From assembly GCA_022702545.1 (NCBI GenBank), contig JAHRBC010000002.1, positions 3,410,001 to 3,474,000 on the forward strand: 64,000 nt of DNA, read 5' to 3'. The position numbers were made by a program, and so were the translations under genes. Below the pieces are notes generated by a model. The model made no database searches, was not told where the DNA came from, and saw nothing but the letters and a program-made list of their open reading frames with translations. Shown piece after piece: positions 45,019 to 60,248 of this stretch (position 1 is the first letter of the stretch; each line of letters starts with the position of its first letter). Origin of the DNA: Phycomyces nitens (Eukaryota > Mucoromycota > Mucoromycetes > Mucorales > Phycomycetaceae).

Positions 45019-46992
45019 TCATGCTTTGAGAAAGTATACATGTCCACTCTCATCAAAAGAGGCCAGTACATTGGAGAACGGGTGGCCAACCAGCCCAATC
45101 ACCTCTGCATCTCCAATCTTTGTCTCTCCCAAAAGGTTGGCTGTTGTTGTTTGGAAGCAGTACAGCGTACTATCCTCTCCTACACCATACACAAACTCGC
45201 CTTGGGGGGACATGGCTGCACTGACAAAATCGGCACCAGTCTTTTTATGGTGAGAAAAGGACTTTGTGATCTGCCCCCGCATCGTCATGATGTACAAGGT
45301 GTTGCTCTTGACACAGATAAGGACTTGGTCCATGTTTCTAGGAACTCTAACAATAGACTGGACTGTCTGGCTACCAATGCCACCCACCGGGTTCAATGCT
45401 CCTTTGGAAAGATCAGCATTGGTCTTTGGGGTGACCGTATGGAGACAAGATGTGGTTTTTGTGTCCCAGATCTATGGAAGGCCATTTATCGGTTCAATTG
45501 TATGACCATTGGAACCAATATATCTTACCTTTACGGTTCCATCGCTACTTGCACTCAATACGCGAGTATAATCACTCGAAAAGGTTACTGCATTTACAAA
45601 TGACGAATGGCCACGAAACTCTTTAAGTGTTTTTCCAGACTTTAAGCCATGGATCTTGACTGTGTGGTCATAGCTTCCACTTAAAATCTGTGTACCATCC
45701 TTATTGAAGCATACAGATGTCACGCCTTGGCTATGTGCAGGGGACAATCTGCGCTGAGAAGTTCCTGTTTGAACCTTCCAGACCTATTACAGCAAATGTC
45801 CGTTCGCCTGTCAATTATAGCCTTTTTGTTTCGGTTCCACATAATTATCTACTTCTTATTCTAGCCTTACCGTGATCTTGCCATCTGTAGATCCAGACAC
45901 AAGAAGCTCACTGTCTTGACTAAAGGCCAGACACAGGACTGCATTGTCCATTGCCATTAGAGAGTCCTGTTATGGTATTGGTTAGAAATATTTATAGCTT
46001 CTTGACACGTTCATCTAAATCACCTCTGCCTGATAAGCTAGATCTTTACGCAGTTTTCCTGTCAGATAGTTCCAAATCTCAATAAACCCATCTACCGTTC
46101 CTGTAGCCATATACTGGCCATTGGGAGAGAACACTGCACACTCTGCAAACGTTTTCTTTCCTGGGAACTTATTACAGAAACGTTAGTTTAATAAAATCTT
46201 GTGCATCTTTTTTTTTTCTGACCAACCTTGATGGACAGGTAAGGCTTGGTCACAGAAGCATCATCCTCTGCCTTTTGAATATGCGCAACACCTCGGAAAA
46301 GGTCGTAAGCTGTGTCAGGCTGCAATAGACCTTGTTGCTGCTGCCACTTGAGCGATTGGCCAAGTAATGTCAATAGACGGGAAGGAGGCACGGTCGAGAT
46401 ATGATTCACGAGTTCTATAGATGTTCAATTCAACCTGCAATATTGGAGTAAAAGTGTAGTTCTAACCTTGAGCGATTCTATTGCGTCTTGCTTCCTTGGT
46501 CTCTTGGCCATACATGTCCTTTGGGTTTACGAATATCTGCTCTAATTGTATATAGCGATCGGTCTGGTTCTCCTTCATCCACTGCATGGCGTCTGTGCGT
46601 TTCATCAGAGCCCTGGCAGTTCCTTTTTCGTTTAGGTCGACCAGTTCAATGATGATCTATCGTGTTGATCAGTACAAGACAGACAAAGGTTGGGTACACA
46701 CTTGTTCATAAAGATCTACGAGTTGTTGGGGTTGTAGGCTAAGACTCATGATCTGCTTGAGGACAACATCCCATTTTCCATTTCTAATGTCATTTATCAA
46801 ACTTTCTTTGCTGTCGACAGTGTTTAACGTGACAAGGGATTCATTCTCGAGTGCATGCAGTGTACGTTGAAGGTTATTTTCACGCAGGAACTGCAGGATG
46901 AGCTTGACAGCACTAGAAAAAGTTAGTTTATTGGTCTGGTTCTCTTTCTTGCCAGCTATAATGGCCTACTCTTTAGATTGGACGATGGACAT
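45019..46992 (-). CDS. SMU1: Spliceosomal WD40 protein SMU1
   Basis: Eight exons, complement: 46970-46992, 46702-46912, 46467-46656, 46227-46414, 46024-46167, 45871-45966, 45529-45783, 45019-45471; 1560 nt, 519 residues (human SMU1 is 513). It works with RED in the B complex to activate the spliceosome. LisH and CTLH motifs span about residues 5-90 ([35 protein letters not shown]). A conserved linker contains [30 protein letters not shown]. Seven WD40 blades follow, including [37 protein letters not shown], the diagnostic [20 protein letters not shown], and a C-terminal [16 protein letters not shown]. All introns are GT-AG. Confidence 0.96.
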
Positions 46993-47100
46993 GGTCAAAG
47001 GATGATCAAGAAAGCTTGTACAAGCAAAAAGAGAGAGAGAAAAGACTGTCACAGGAAGACCAATTGACCAATATTTTTATTAAAACAATCTTTAGACAAA

Positions 47101-50007
<2,907 letters not shown>

Positions 50008-50415
50008 TTTAAGAGTGGGAAAAAAATGAGATGAAGAGACAGAGACAGAGAAGCTCTCAATTGGAATTATAATGGCAAATATCTTAATATTTTGCAAGGA
50101 GAACTGACTCTTGAAATTAAAAAGGGGCCAAAAGAAGTGCAAGTCAGGTGAGCTAAAAGGGGTTGAATGAGATTGATACTTTCAACCTTTATTTACTTGC
50201 ACGCCACATATTTAAGAATAAAGATCTATATTCTTTAGAGCAAATAAATAAATATATATATATATAGCATATTAAAGGCTCTATTTATTGACCCTTTGTT
50301 CTTGTTTATTTAGTTGATGTGTATGTGTATATATATTCTAAAAAAAATTGATGAGTAGTTTGGCTATATAATACGGGAGATTTTCCGGCAACCTCTAGTA
50401 CAGTCATTTCTTAAA
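50008..50415. other. Intergenic between transcription factor and kinase
   Basis: AT-rich 5' region of the kinase gene and 3' flank of the transcription factor, with a TATA-repeat at 50253-50268. No gene seen. Confidence 0.55.
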
Positions 50416-52464
50416 TCAATAGGTGGAATGGCAGTAATGTTTTAAAGCATAGGAAACTTCGGTTTGTTGAGTTAGTGAAGAAGGAGCCTGGCTTTGAAAG
50501 TAATCGGAAGGATAAGAGACAGGGATATAAGGGTTTGAGTCGGCTAGAGAAGTAGGCGTGACTGGAGTATCGTATTGGTCAACGACGAGTTCTTTAATAC
50601 ACTGCATATCGGAATAGTCAAAGCTGGTCTGTAAAGGCCGGTCGACCCAGGTAGGATAGAGCATTGCAGAAAGAGACGCCGAATAGACTGTAACTTCCAT
50701 GACACCAGAATTGATATTTTCATGAAGGCTTTTCAGTTCAGACCCAAGATGTGGTTCTGTGACGAGCTGGCAGAGAAGTTGAGTGATATTTGAGCACCAT
50801 TGGATATGAGGTATAGGTTGAGGACTTGAGCCCTCGTCGTTGGCGAGAGTGATTTCGATGAGTATGACCGAGAGATATGCTTGAAATGCGAGTGCTAATG
50901 CGTATGCGACAATACGGTTCGACTGTACCAGACCCTTGTTTTCTTTGGTGTAGAACAGCGAGACATAATGATATGTTTGAGTGGAAAGTGTGAAAAGGCG
51001 CGATGATGTGTTGTCTTGCTTGCTGTTTATGATGGAGTGCATTTGGATAATGTTGTGGAGGATATGTAGATAGAATATGATGGATGATTTGGATGTCAAT
51101 TGCTCAGATGGTTCAAACGCTTCGAGGGACTCAAAATTGGCTGAAAGATGTACCGGTAGAGACTCCATCCAGAGGCCATTTGCGTGCTCAAAGGCGGCGA
51201 AACTCGAATGGGCTGATTCCAAAGCCGCGGATTCATTGGAGGTGCTGTTCATGAAACACTGGACCTGGGAATACAGAATAGATATCTTGAGAAGTTGTAC
51301 AAAGTCTGCGATTTCCTGACACTCTCTGGGGTCATTAAAGTCAGCCTCTAGAGCGGAAGGGAGAACGATGGGATGATAGGCCTTCTTAAGCATATTCGAC
51401 CAGCGAAGTTCGGCAAGGTTGGATAGGCATAAGTTGGCATAAAACACCCAATGAGTTCTGCTGACAAGGCTGTTGTAGTCGGAAGACATGCCACTCGTAA
51501 GCGAGCCAATCTGTTCTAATATGATGTTTACGCGAGACATGAACACAAACGCCGAGGTTGGAAGACACGTTCCAGCTGGAGTGATTATTTCATTATATTT
51601 GTAAAGCAAGAGGAGGGTCTGTGCCACGGAAAGGTTGACACGATGATCGCTATCGATTCTTGTCTTGGACTGATGGTAAAAGTAGGCCGATAGTTTGACC
51701 ATGTCTTGGTTCCTTGAGGCCTCGGACTCTAGGTAACAGGACACTGCAAGTATGGCATACCGAAGGGCAGGAAATATTGCGTGATAGTTTGTTCGAGACA
51801 TATGAAGAACCGTCGATCTGTGAAGAATAGGATATGACGGGTGAACTCGTTCAAAATAGGATTCGACAAGCATATGTTCAAATGAATATCGGCTTGGGCT
51901 TGATTCGAGATGATAGGTGTATTCGAGAATCGATAGGCCTCTTTGAGATAAAATATGTTCGGCATCAGGGCAAGGGTTGACATAATGAAGTTCATAGTTG
52001 ACATGTCCAGCATGGTTGATGTGTAAGAGAGGATAATGAGCATAGCACTCGTTTACACGAACTGCTAATTGAGATGTAGAGGCTTGGTGGTCCATATGCT
52101 TAATTGGTACTTGTTGTATTTCTTCTGATGTTGGTAATGTATTGACTTGAGAGATTTTGCTGCCTGAGCTCTTCTTGGCGACCTTTTTCCTTGGGGTGGT
52201 TACAGAAGAGAAGCTGCAGACGGTGTGGGCACGTTTGCAGTTTGTGCAGGTACCTGAGCCTGGTACACCGAGGTCACATCTAGAGCAAACGGTTAGACAA
52301 AATATAATGGTGGTAATATTGAAGAAAGCGATTTACTTTGATTTGCGTCTACGGCAATGGTCGCATGCCTTGCTCACTTTGATCGTCTGGTAGCGATTGG
52401 GATCATTCATATCGATAAAGCGGTATCTGACGCGGTTAATTGCAGAATTTCTAGGGGAAAGCAT
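50416..52464 (-). CDS. Zn2Cys6 fungal transcription factor
   Basis: Exons, complement: 52337-52464 and 50416-52279; 1992 nt, 663 residues. The N-terminal binuclear zinc cluster has Cys at 34, 37, 44, 54, 57 and 64 (ACDHCRRRKSKC ... GTCTNCKRAHTVC), spacing C-x2-C-x6-C-x9-C-x2-C-x6-C. The intron splits the cluster between KS and KC. A basic linker (PRKKVAKKSS) follows. The middle homology region typical of fungal-specific transcription factors includes LVESYFERVHPSYPILHRST, RYAILAVSCYLESEASRN and HQSKTRIDSDHRVNLSVAQTL. The C-terminus is Ser/Pro/Tyr-rich. It probably binds CGG-type inverted repeats; target genes are unknown. An ATG 18 codons downstream (DMNDPNRYQ) is a possible alternative start. 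Confidence 0.92.
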
Positions 52465-54848
52465 GGTTCTTTGATGCGAATGGCTTGTTTATTATTATTA
52501 TTACTATTATTTTTTTTGGTTTTTTGGACAAGGAGAAAACAATTGATCGATATTCAAATTGGGGATTTATAAGAAGAAGAATATAAACCAAGCAACCATA
52601 TTCACGTAACGACTTCCCATAACGGAAGCGCCCAGTCTACAGACAAAGAAGGAAAGTGTATTAAGGATAGTGTTACGGAGGATTAAGTGTCAGCCACAAC
52701 AGTTTGTTGGTATATGGGGTCGTGCTCGCAGCATCCTTATTTTTTTTTTATGTATATTTTTATTTTTGGTTCCAAAATAATAATAGCTTGTCCTACAGAT
52801 GCAGTGTGTCCAAGGTGGTTTAGTCTGGAATGCCAGCAAACGGTTATCTTTCAAGACACTTTCTATTTAGGTAACTAAAAAGGAGAGATCAAAGAAAGAA
52901 ATGGAACGATAGATATATTAAAGCATTAAAGTGGGGGGAGGGGAGTAAAGAGGAATCTGGGTGAGTCCAAAGAAAATGCGTCTAGACTTGTGTGTTTTCA
53001 GTGTAACTTTGGCAATATATATGTCTTGAGCATTCAACCTGAAGAAGCGGTTTATTGTTTTGGGGGGTATATTGGCGCCTTTAGAACCAATGGCTTGATT
53101 GTGGCTATTTATTGTCATACCAGTCTTAACGATCCCTCTGCACTTCATAACTGAGCTAGTAAAGCACCATTGTTGATTTAATCTATTGTCAAGGTTACTC
53201 AGAGGATAATAGTTGAATTTATGATTAAAATAGATGTGAATGGTTGTTGAATCTAAGATAATTGGTGGCGTATAGATGATAAGTTTCCTTATTTTACCTA
53301 AATACCGAACACTAAGAGGTACCACAAAGGCACAGACCGAATTGTCGGTTCAATATTGGTTTACAGTGCAAAAAAAAAGTGATCGGGATTTTGTAACACA
53401 GTTGATCCTCGAGCGATCCAATAAGTTTGTCAATAGCACATTATTATCTCCTATCGAGACACGAGGAGTAGGTCCAACTCTGATCCGCCAACAAGTTTCT
53501 CAATTGTTCCAATGGCGCAGTATACGCTGTTCGTACTGGCCTTTGTCTGGAAATAAGTATGTAAAGTAGAGGCACTAGACACACACTCTATAGCTGACGT
53601 TTATTGCCAACCAAGTGCTTGAGAAACGAGGAGACAAATGGGGATATTGAGCTGGCTCTCTAGATACTTATTGAGTAGCGCGAATGGAATACAAAAACCA
53701 CATAGTGGTCTGATATTTTTGCATGCATTCTAATGGCTTAAAACAGTCGGGTCCAATGTACCTATATATTTTTTCTTTTTTTCTTTTTTTGTTGTTGAAA
53801 ATATATATATATATATACATTTTTTATTGTTATTATAAGTATTGATCTGCGTTTGGAAAACTTATTTCAGCCACACACCCTATAGACATCTAGCCATCTC
53901 CGTAGGTTAAAGAAGTTCAAAATCCAAAGGTTTACAAGGTTGCTCCGATTGATAAATTATTTTGATTTGAAGACATGAACACCAAATCATAAATACATTG
54001 TAAGCATAATTCGAGTGTGGCGTTGAGGATTGATGACCTTGCCTGTTTTGTTGCTTTCTTCACTCCAGCCATTCTTATTGCCTTATCAATAAGATTGTCT
54101 TACGGGCTGCTTTAATAGAAAGTGCCAAGGAACCATGCCGAATTAAAAATAAGCATAATGGACGTTATACAGGATTATCAAAGAGAATACGTTATTTTCC
54201 AAACATCTTTAATAGTCATCTCGGATTTACTCGTACATCTCCATAAAGTCTTTTTTCTTATTTTGATTACTATCATTTGCCAACGTACTTTTTGTAACAG
54301 TGGGCTGTAAAATAGGACGATATCGTTCCTTGTCCTACTTATTGTCTGCCTATCATTAAACTTTGCTTACCAAAAAAAAAAACTATTTGTGAGACGTCAA
54401 TTAGGGTTACAAACTCTAACCCGCCTTCCTTTTTTTTGTATGTCTTTAATGTAACCCGATTGTAGCCATTTTTCGGTAAACCGGTCCACAGAATATTCAT
54501 AAACAACTCAAAATATAGATGTATTCTGTAGCGTATCACTCTCTCCAGACAGCTGGCTCTTACAAGTAGAGCAAACAAAACAAAACAGAAAAGCAAAGAA
54601 GACAAACTATGTCCGCACGACTTCTGGTCAACCGGGAGATCCGGGTTTTTTTCTTTTTCTTATGCTCAATTAGAGAATCTTGCATGTGACGTAGAAGAGC
54701 TACAAACCCGTTATCTGAGCACAGTTATGGTACCAAGAATACCATGACACTATCCAGCTCTTTTCGTTTACTCTCATCGTGTGTCCAAAACATATTAGAT
54801 AAGTTCTTATTTTTGGTCGATTGGCACCCAATAAAATCATACATAGAA
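52465..54848. other. 2.4 kb intergenic region, no supported gene
   Basis: Several ORFs (52918-53325 minus, 53276-53569 plus, 54339-54605 minus) overlap each other or are AT-driven, and none shows a recognisable domain or splice partners. Poly-T and TATA repeats lie at 53767-53825. Confidence 0.5.
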
Positions 54849-55569
54849 TCATTTTCCCTGTCCCTTGGCCTCATTAAGCTGTGCTCTTGCACAATCTCTC
54901 GCAAGTTTGTCAGCTGCAACATTCCCAGGATTCCCTTCATGTCCCTTGAGTTTTATCTTGCAAATAAAAACATGTTTAGTACTCTGTTCTACTCGCTCCC
55001 TTTTGCATACAATATCCACCGGACCCTTTCTGATCTCGATAGCTTTTCGGAGAGCAGCAGACTTCTTGGGAAAATAGGATGATTGGGAGTTCTGAAAGGC
55101 TTAAAAAGGAGTGGGTTTTATGACCAAATGCTGACCAATGGTACCTTTCAATGGGCCTTGAGAGTCGGTAAATATTTTAAGAAGAGACCCGTCATCTGGA
55201 GCTACTTGAATTGCCCGGACAACAGCCTAAGATGTTGCATGTGTAAATTCGCATTTTATAGGTAATAAGAATTATCGAATTCTTTAAAAATAGCATGCAA
55301 AAATAGAAATACTCGCGGAAATCTCAACCACATCAGTTTTCATACAGCCTGTATATTTCTCAGACAGGTTCTTAGGGTCCCCTTGACCAAAATAAACACC
55401 AAGACCAGCTACAAGGATGCCTTTAGAACCGGGAACGCACATTACAGATGCGTCTGTATAGACCTCAATAGTCTTGATCAAGCCTAGCAAATACAAGCCT
55501 TAGTAGCCTTGGATTCATACCCTACTTACTTTTACTAAACTTTTTAGCCAACAAACCAAAGATCTTCAT
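54849..55569 (-). CDS. RNase H-fold ribonuclease (RNase HI-like), small intron-rich gene
   Basis: Five exons, complement: 55530-55569, 55317-55483, 55145-55226, 55011-55099, 54849-54956; 486 nt, 161 residues. RNase H cleaves RNA in RNA-DNA hybrids. The catalytic acidic set is all present: Asp24 (VYTDAS), Glu67 (DVVEIS), Asp90 (IFTDSQ) and Asp142 (GNPGNVAADKLA), plus the conserved His in LKGHEG. Intron 2 begins GCGAGT, a non-canonical GC-AG donor needed to join EIS to AVVRAIQVAP. Intron 3 is 45 nt and removes an in-frame TAA at 55101-55103. Intron 4 carries a textbook TACTAAAC branch site. The reduced loop between the third Asp and the terminal GH segment suggests a compact variant rather than classical RNase H1, and no hybrid-binding domain is present. 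Minor splice choices are inferred. Confidence 0.75.
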
Positions 55570-56147
55570 AATCAACTAAGCAAACTAGACAAGGAATGCT
55601 TCATAAAGTATTTATATATAGACATTTTATGTATATCAACCAAGACCTTGAGAAAATACACACGGTAAATATTCCAGTGAGTCTATTTATCAAAATCAGT
55701 TTGATTGATTACTGTCTAATCGTGCCCAATACTTTATCTTTTTCTGCCTTTTTCACTAGAAATTGGCTCAACTGCCTTGCAACCTGAACCTTGCTCCGAC
55801 CACTTGCAGCAAATCTCCAACTTCTTTATGGTTTCATCTTTGGTATAATGAATATTCTCTATACACCAAAATTAAGTTTATTATTCAAAGTATACCAAAA
55901 GCTGCTGTTTCATTGGTTCTCTTTCTCTTGTGTCTTTTTAACAAGGAAACGTCACGTAACTTTAGTAGGAATCTACCTTTATCCTTTTCATCATGTCATA
56001 TAAGAAACAAAGTAGTGATTGCGATTCCTTTATATAGCATGGCTGTAAAGAAGCATTATAGCTACAAAGAACCTAATCAATGTTTTCAATGACATAGTAG
56101 CCGGACAATCCCAAAGAAATGGATCCTTTAACAGATCAGTACAAAAT
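55570..56147. other. Divergent promoter region, RNase H / RdRP
   Basis: 578 bp separate the two start codons. ORFs here are AT-driven. It presumably contains both promoters; a TTTATATA stretch at 55611-55618 lies 40-50 bp upstream of the RNase H start. Confidence 0.5.
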
Positions 56148-59100
56148 ATGAGCTACTTGATTACAAATTTAGATCATCAGACATTGCCAAATACAATCAT
56201 GAATGTCTTTCAAAAGTACGGCACTGTCCGCCTAGTTGAACTAGGCCTCAACGGGAATGAGTGTGCAGATGGAACTGCTACTGTTCAGTTTAGGTAGGCT
56301 CTATATATATATATATATTGGACTATTTGAACCCCAGGACGTTGAAAGCATTAACCTTTCTTTCTTTCTTTGGTCGTCTAGAGGCACCCCCCAAAATCTA
56401 GATATCAATACAAAGGGTCTCAAGATTGATGGCCGGACGGTAAAGATAGAGCCCAGGCCCGACTTTTCTCCATCTGAGAACCGAAACGGAAGGGTGATGA
56501 ACAAGGAACGCTTTGGATCACGTTCATTTTCAATGGGCACCATGGTTGAGCCAGACACGCTAGCCGAGCATTGGATTACCCAGCAAAACTGTGCCTTGAT
56601 TGTTAATTTTGATATGCGGCAATACCAAGTGTTCTTTGACCATGGGGAACACAAGTATCGAGCAGAATTTAAATTCAAAGAGCTTCTTGAAGGAGTCAAA
56701 ATTGAGAGGGAAAATAACACATGGTATTTTACCTTTCAGCTCCGGTATCCTGCCAGATTCTGGAGGCAGAATCCTAATGCCATACGAGAGACAAATACGA
56801 CATTGGTTACTGGTTCTCAATGGGAGAGAGTAGTAGCAATTCCTATGGAGGCCTCTGGCTCAACCACACCCGAAAAGGGAGTCTCGAATGAGAACAAAAA
56901 GTCGCCTGTAACTCTCATTCTACCACCTGGCATGATCCAGTTGGGATCCTGGCTTGTATATCGTCTCAGAATGGAGGTTAATTCTCGATATGAGAACGAT
57001 TTCTATCAACAGCTAGACAAGGCTGCCGACTACAATGTAGTGCCCCGCAATCTTCACAACATGCGCTATGGATTGTCGCTTAAAGTGATTAGCAGCAAGA
57101 CGCTTCCTAAATGGAACACACATCTGGAGCGAGCGACAATGTTTCCATACGACGTGCTTTACATGCTGGAGAGTGTGATATTGAATCACTACTTTGACGA
57201 GGCTAATCTGGACGATGATTTCTATGAAATGGTAAAAAAACTGCCTCCTTCAATTACCTGTGGTATTCTGGACATCATATCCTTGGACAAAAAGCGAGTC
57301 TGGGATCCAGAAAACAAGTTTAGGGAAATATGGAATAATCTGCGCATGAAGGTCTGCCACAAGCGAAAGATCCCAGACCATTGTACTCTGATGCGTAAGA
57401 TGGTCGTTACTCCAACATCGATATACATCCAACCACCTTCCCTCGAGACCACCAATCGTGTCATCCGTCATTTTAGATCATACTCTGATCGTTTTATACG
57501 AGTCCAGTTTTGTGACGATGGCATGAATCGTATCAGCGCATCTCACACTGGGCTAAGTAACAACGAGGTCTATGACCGTATCTACAAGGTGCTCACAAAT
57601 GGCATCCAAATTGGCACACGGCGTTATGATTTCCTTGCATTTTCTAACTCACAGCTTCGAGACCATGGCTGCTGGTTCTTTGCACCAACAAAGGATATGA
57701 CAGCATCGATGATCAGAGACTGGATGGGTCGTTTTTCCCACGTCAAGATTGTTGCAAAGAATGCAACACGTATGGGCCAATGCTTTTCTTCCACTCGCCC
57801 AATCTGCCAGCTGAAGAAGGAGGAGATTGAGCATATTCCCGATGTTGAGCGCAACGGCTATACGTTTTCAGATGGTGTTGGAATGATCTCGCCTGCATTG
57901 GCACGAGAGATATCATCCAAGATGGAGCTTAGACATGTGCCTAGTGCTTTCCAGTTTCGTCTGGCCGGTGCAAAGGGTGTACTTACTGTGGCAAACGGAC
58001 TGAGTGGCCGCAAGGTCAAGATGAGACCTAGTCAGATCAAGTTTGACTCTGACCATCTGGTGCTTGAAGTGATTCGCTTTTCAACATCCATTCCAGCCTA
58101 TCTCAACAAGCAAATTATCACCATTTTGTCTGCTCTTGGCGTCAAAGACGAAGTTTTTATGACTTTGATGGACGACATGCTTAAAACACTGAATGATATG
58201 TTGAGCAATCCATCAGAAGCAATTAAAGTCCTCAACAGTAATATTGATGAGTTTGGCACAACCCAGACCATGGTCCGGATGATCCAGGCAGGGTTTATGG
58301 ACCGAAAAGACCCTTACACCGTCAATCTGCTCAATATGTTCCGAGTCAGTATGTTAAAGAACCTCAAGAAGAAAACCAAGATCAACGTACCAAAGGGCGC
58401 GTTTCTTCTGGGTGTCATGGACGAGACAGGATCATTACAAGAGGGCGAGGTGTTTTGCCAAGTAACCGAGCCATCTTCCCAGTCTTCTCGGAAACGCATC
58501 ATTACTGGCGACATTGTGGTCTATCGTAATCCCTGCTTCCATCCAGGTGATGTTCGTGTTGTCAATGCGGTAGACTGCCCCAAGCTTCGTCATTTATCAG
58601 ACGTGGTTGTGTTTTCCTCCCAAGGATTTAGAGACATCCCAAGCATGTGCTCTGGTGGAGATCTCGATGGAGATGATTATACGTAAGGGAAAAAGTTGGA
58701 TGAAATAGCCTACACATACTAAACTAAACTAAACTAAACTAAACTAAACTAACCCATCAATCTTTAGAATCTACTGGGACCAAAGGCTCTTGCCACCCAC
58801 AAGAAACTATACTCCAATGGATTATGAACCCGAAAAGCCACTCCAAGTGGACGAAGTTCATATATCACACATCTTGAAGTTTTATATCAACTATATGAAT
58901 AATGACAACCTTGGTCAGATTGCAAATGCCCATCTTGCTACAGCCGATATGTCGTACGATGGTGCTCTGAATGGCTCATGCAAACACCTTGCACAGTTGC
59001 ACTCATCTGCAGTCGGTAAGTTTGCAAGACTCGGTTTGGAGAGCAAGTATGATTGAATTGATGCCCCATATAGATTTTCCAAAGTCTGGTATACCAGCCA

Positions 59101-60248
59101 CTCTTCCAGAAGACCTCAGGGTCCGATCTTTCCCAGATTTCATGCAAAAGAAAGACAAGGACATGTACGAATCCAAAAAGGTTCTCGGCCAAATTTTCCG
59201 TGCAATTGATAAATCCGATTACAAGGAGTATAAAACCAAGCTAATCAGTAACACAAAGTACGATGTTCGCCTCCGGGTCAAGGGGATGGAGAGGTACATC
59301 CTCGAGGCCCGTGTCCTTAAAGCCAATTATGACCGCGACCTGTTATCTCTGATGAACCAATACGGTATTCAAACCGAAGCAGAGATAACTTCCGGTTATA
59401 TCATCAAATGGCTTAAAAAGTCTAACCGCAAGAGCACCCACGAAATCCAGCAACAAGCAATGACTGCGGCGACAAACTTAAAGAAGGCCTGGAAGAAGGA
59501 GTTTGAGAAGGAGTTCTTGTCGGGAAGCACCACTCAAGTAGTAGATGCCGAGACAGACGCTGCCATGGAAGCCAAGGCTGCAGCATGGTATTATGTGACG
59601 TACCATCCGACTGAACAGCATCGGCTCACGACAGTGGAAGGAAACTTCTTGAGTTTCCCATGGGTTGCTGAGAGAAGCTTGTGTGCCCTTGCCAAACGCA
59701 ACTGGAACAGAGAGGAAACCGAGGAGTTTTCCAAGGCTCTAGGAGAGGAGACAATCCAAGAAGCTGGAATGATGAAGTCAAAAGGAATATCAATCGATAT
59801 CATTGAGTATGATAGCGAATCTGAAGACGATGACGATGACGATGAAGACGAGTCAAAGGCCAAGGTGAAGAACGAAGTCCAGGAGAATACAAATGAACAA
59901 GAATCACAAGAGAGGGGATCAGAAGGAGAAAAAGAGGCTGACGATGAAGAAGAAGAAGAAGAGGAGGAGGAGGAAGAGGAAGAGGAAGAGGAAGAGGAAG
60001 AGGAAGAGGAAGAGGAAGAGGAAGAGGAAGAGGAAGAGGAAGAGGAAGACAGTGATGATGACTTGACAGAACTTCACTTGACCAATATTACTCCAAAGCC
60101 CAAGTTCGAAGAATCAAACTCAATAATCTCCACAGTATACAAGGATCAATTTGAAGATCAAGAGAGTACAAGCCTAGGAACAAAGACTCAAACCAGGTTC
60201 GATGCAGATGCATCAGATGATGCTCTGTCAAGAGCCCTACTTAATTAA
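56148..60248 (+). CDS. RNA-dependent RNA polymerase (cellular RdRP, RNA silencing)
   Basis: Exons 56148-56293, 56382-58682, 58768-59015, 59074-60248; 3870 nt, 1289 residues. Cellular RdRPs copy single-stranded RNA to dsRNA for small-RNA production. An N-terminal RRM-like fold (YLITNLDHQTLPNTIMNVF ... GTATVQFRGTPQNLDI) is followed by a linker domain. The catalytic module includes DHGCWFFAPTKDM, TFSDGVGMISPALA, FQFRLAGAKGVLTV, FCQVTEPSSQS, TGDIVVYRNPCFHPGDVRVV and the active-site loop CSGGDLDGDDYT, with the DLDGD triad at about 809-813. After the core lies KHLAQLHSSAVDFPKSGIPA, the standard RdRP C-lobe motif. The C-terminus (about 1130-1230) is very acidic, with a long Glu run encoded by GAGGAA repeats. 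Fungal relatives act in quelling or RNAi, and Mucorales use several paralogues in canonical and Dicer-independent pathways; the paralogue cannot be assigned. Confidence 0.96.
58718..58752 (+). repeat. (ACTAA)n tandem repeat in RdRP intron 2
   Basis: About seven copies of the pentamer ACTAA fill the region where the branch site lies. Each unit junction reads ACTAAAC or ACTAAC, close to the branch-point consensus. The repeat is followed by a pyrimidine stretch and the acceptor CTTTAG at 58767. Confidence 0.9.
59946..60048 (+). repeat. GAA/GAG(GAA) microsatellite encoding a Glu tract in RdRP
   Basis: A hexanucleotide-like GAGGAA repeat, all in frame, encoding a run of more than 30 glutamates. 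It is likely to vary in length between strains. Confidence 0.9.

Noticed and set aside
52918..53569. Overlapping opposite-strand ORFs (135 and 97 codons)
   Set aside because: No recognisable domain, no splice partners, and mutual overlap; treated as chance ORFs.
55101..55103. In-frame TAA as evidence that the RNase H gene is a pseudogene
   Set aside because: A 45-nt GT-AG intron of suitable phase removes it, and all catalytic residues and other introns are well formed.
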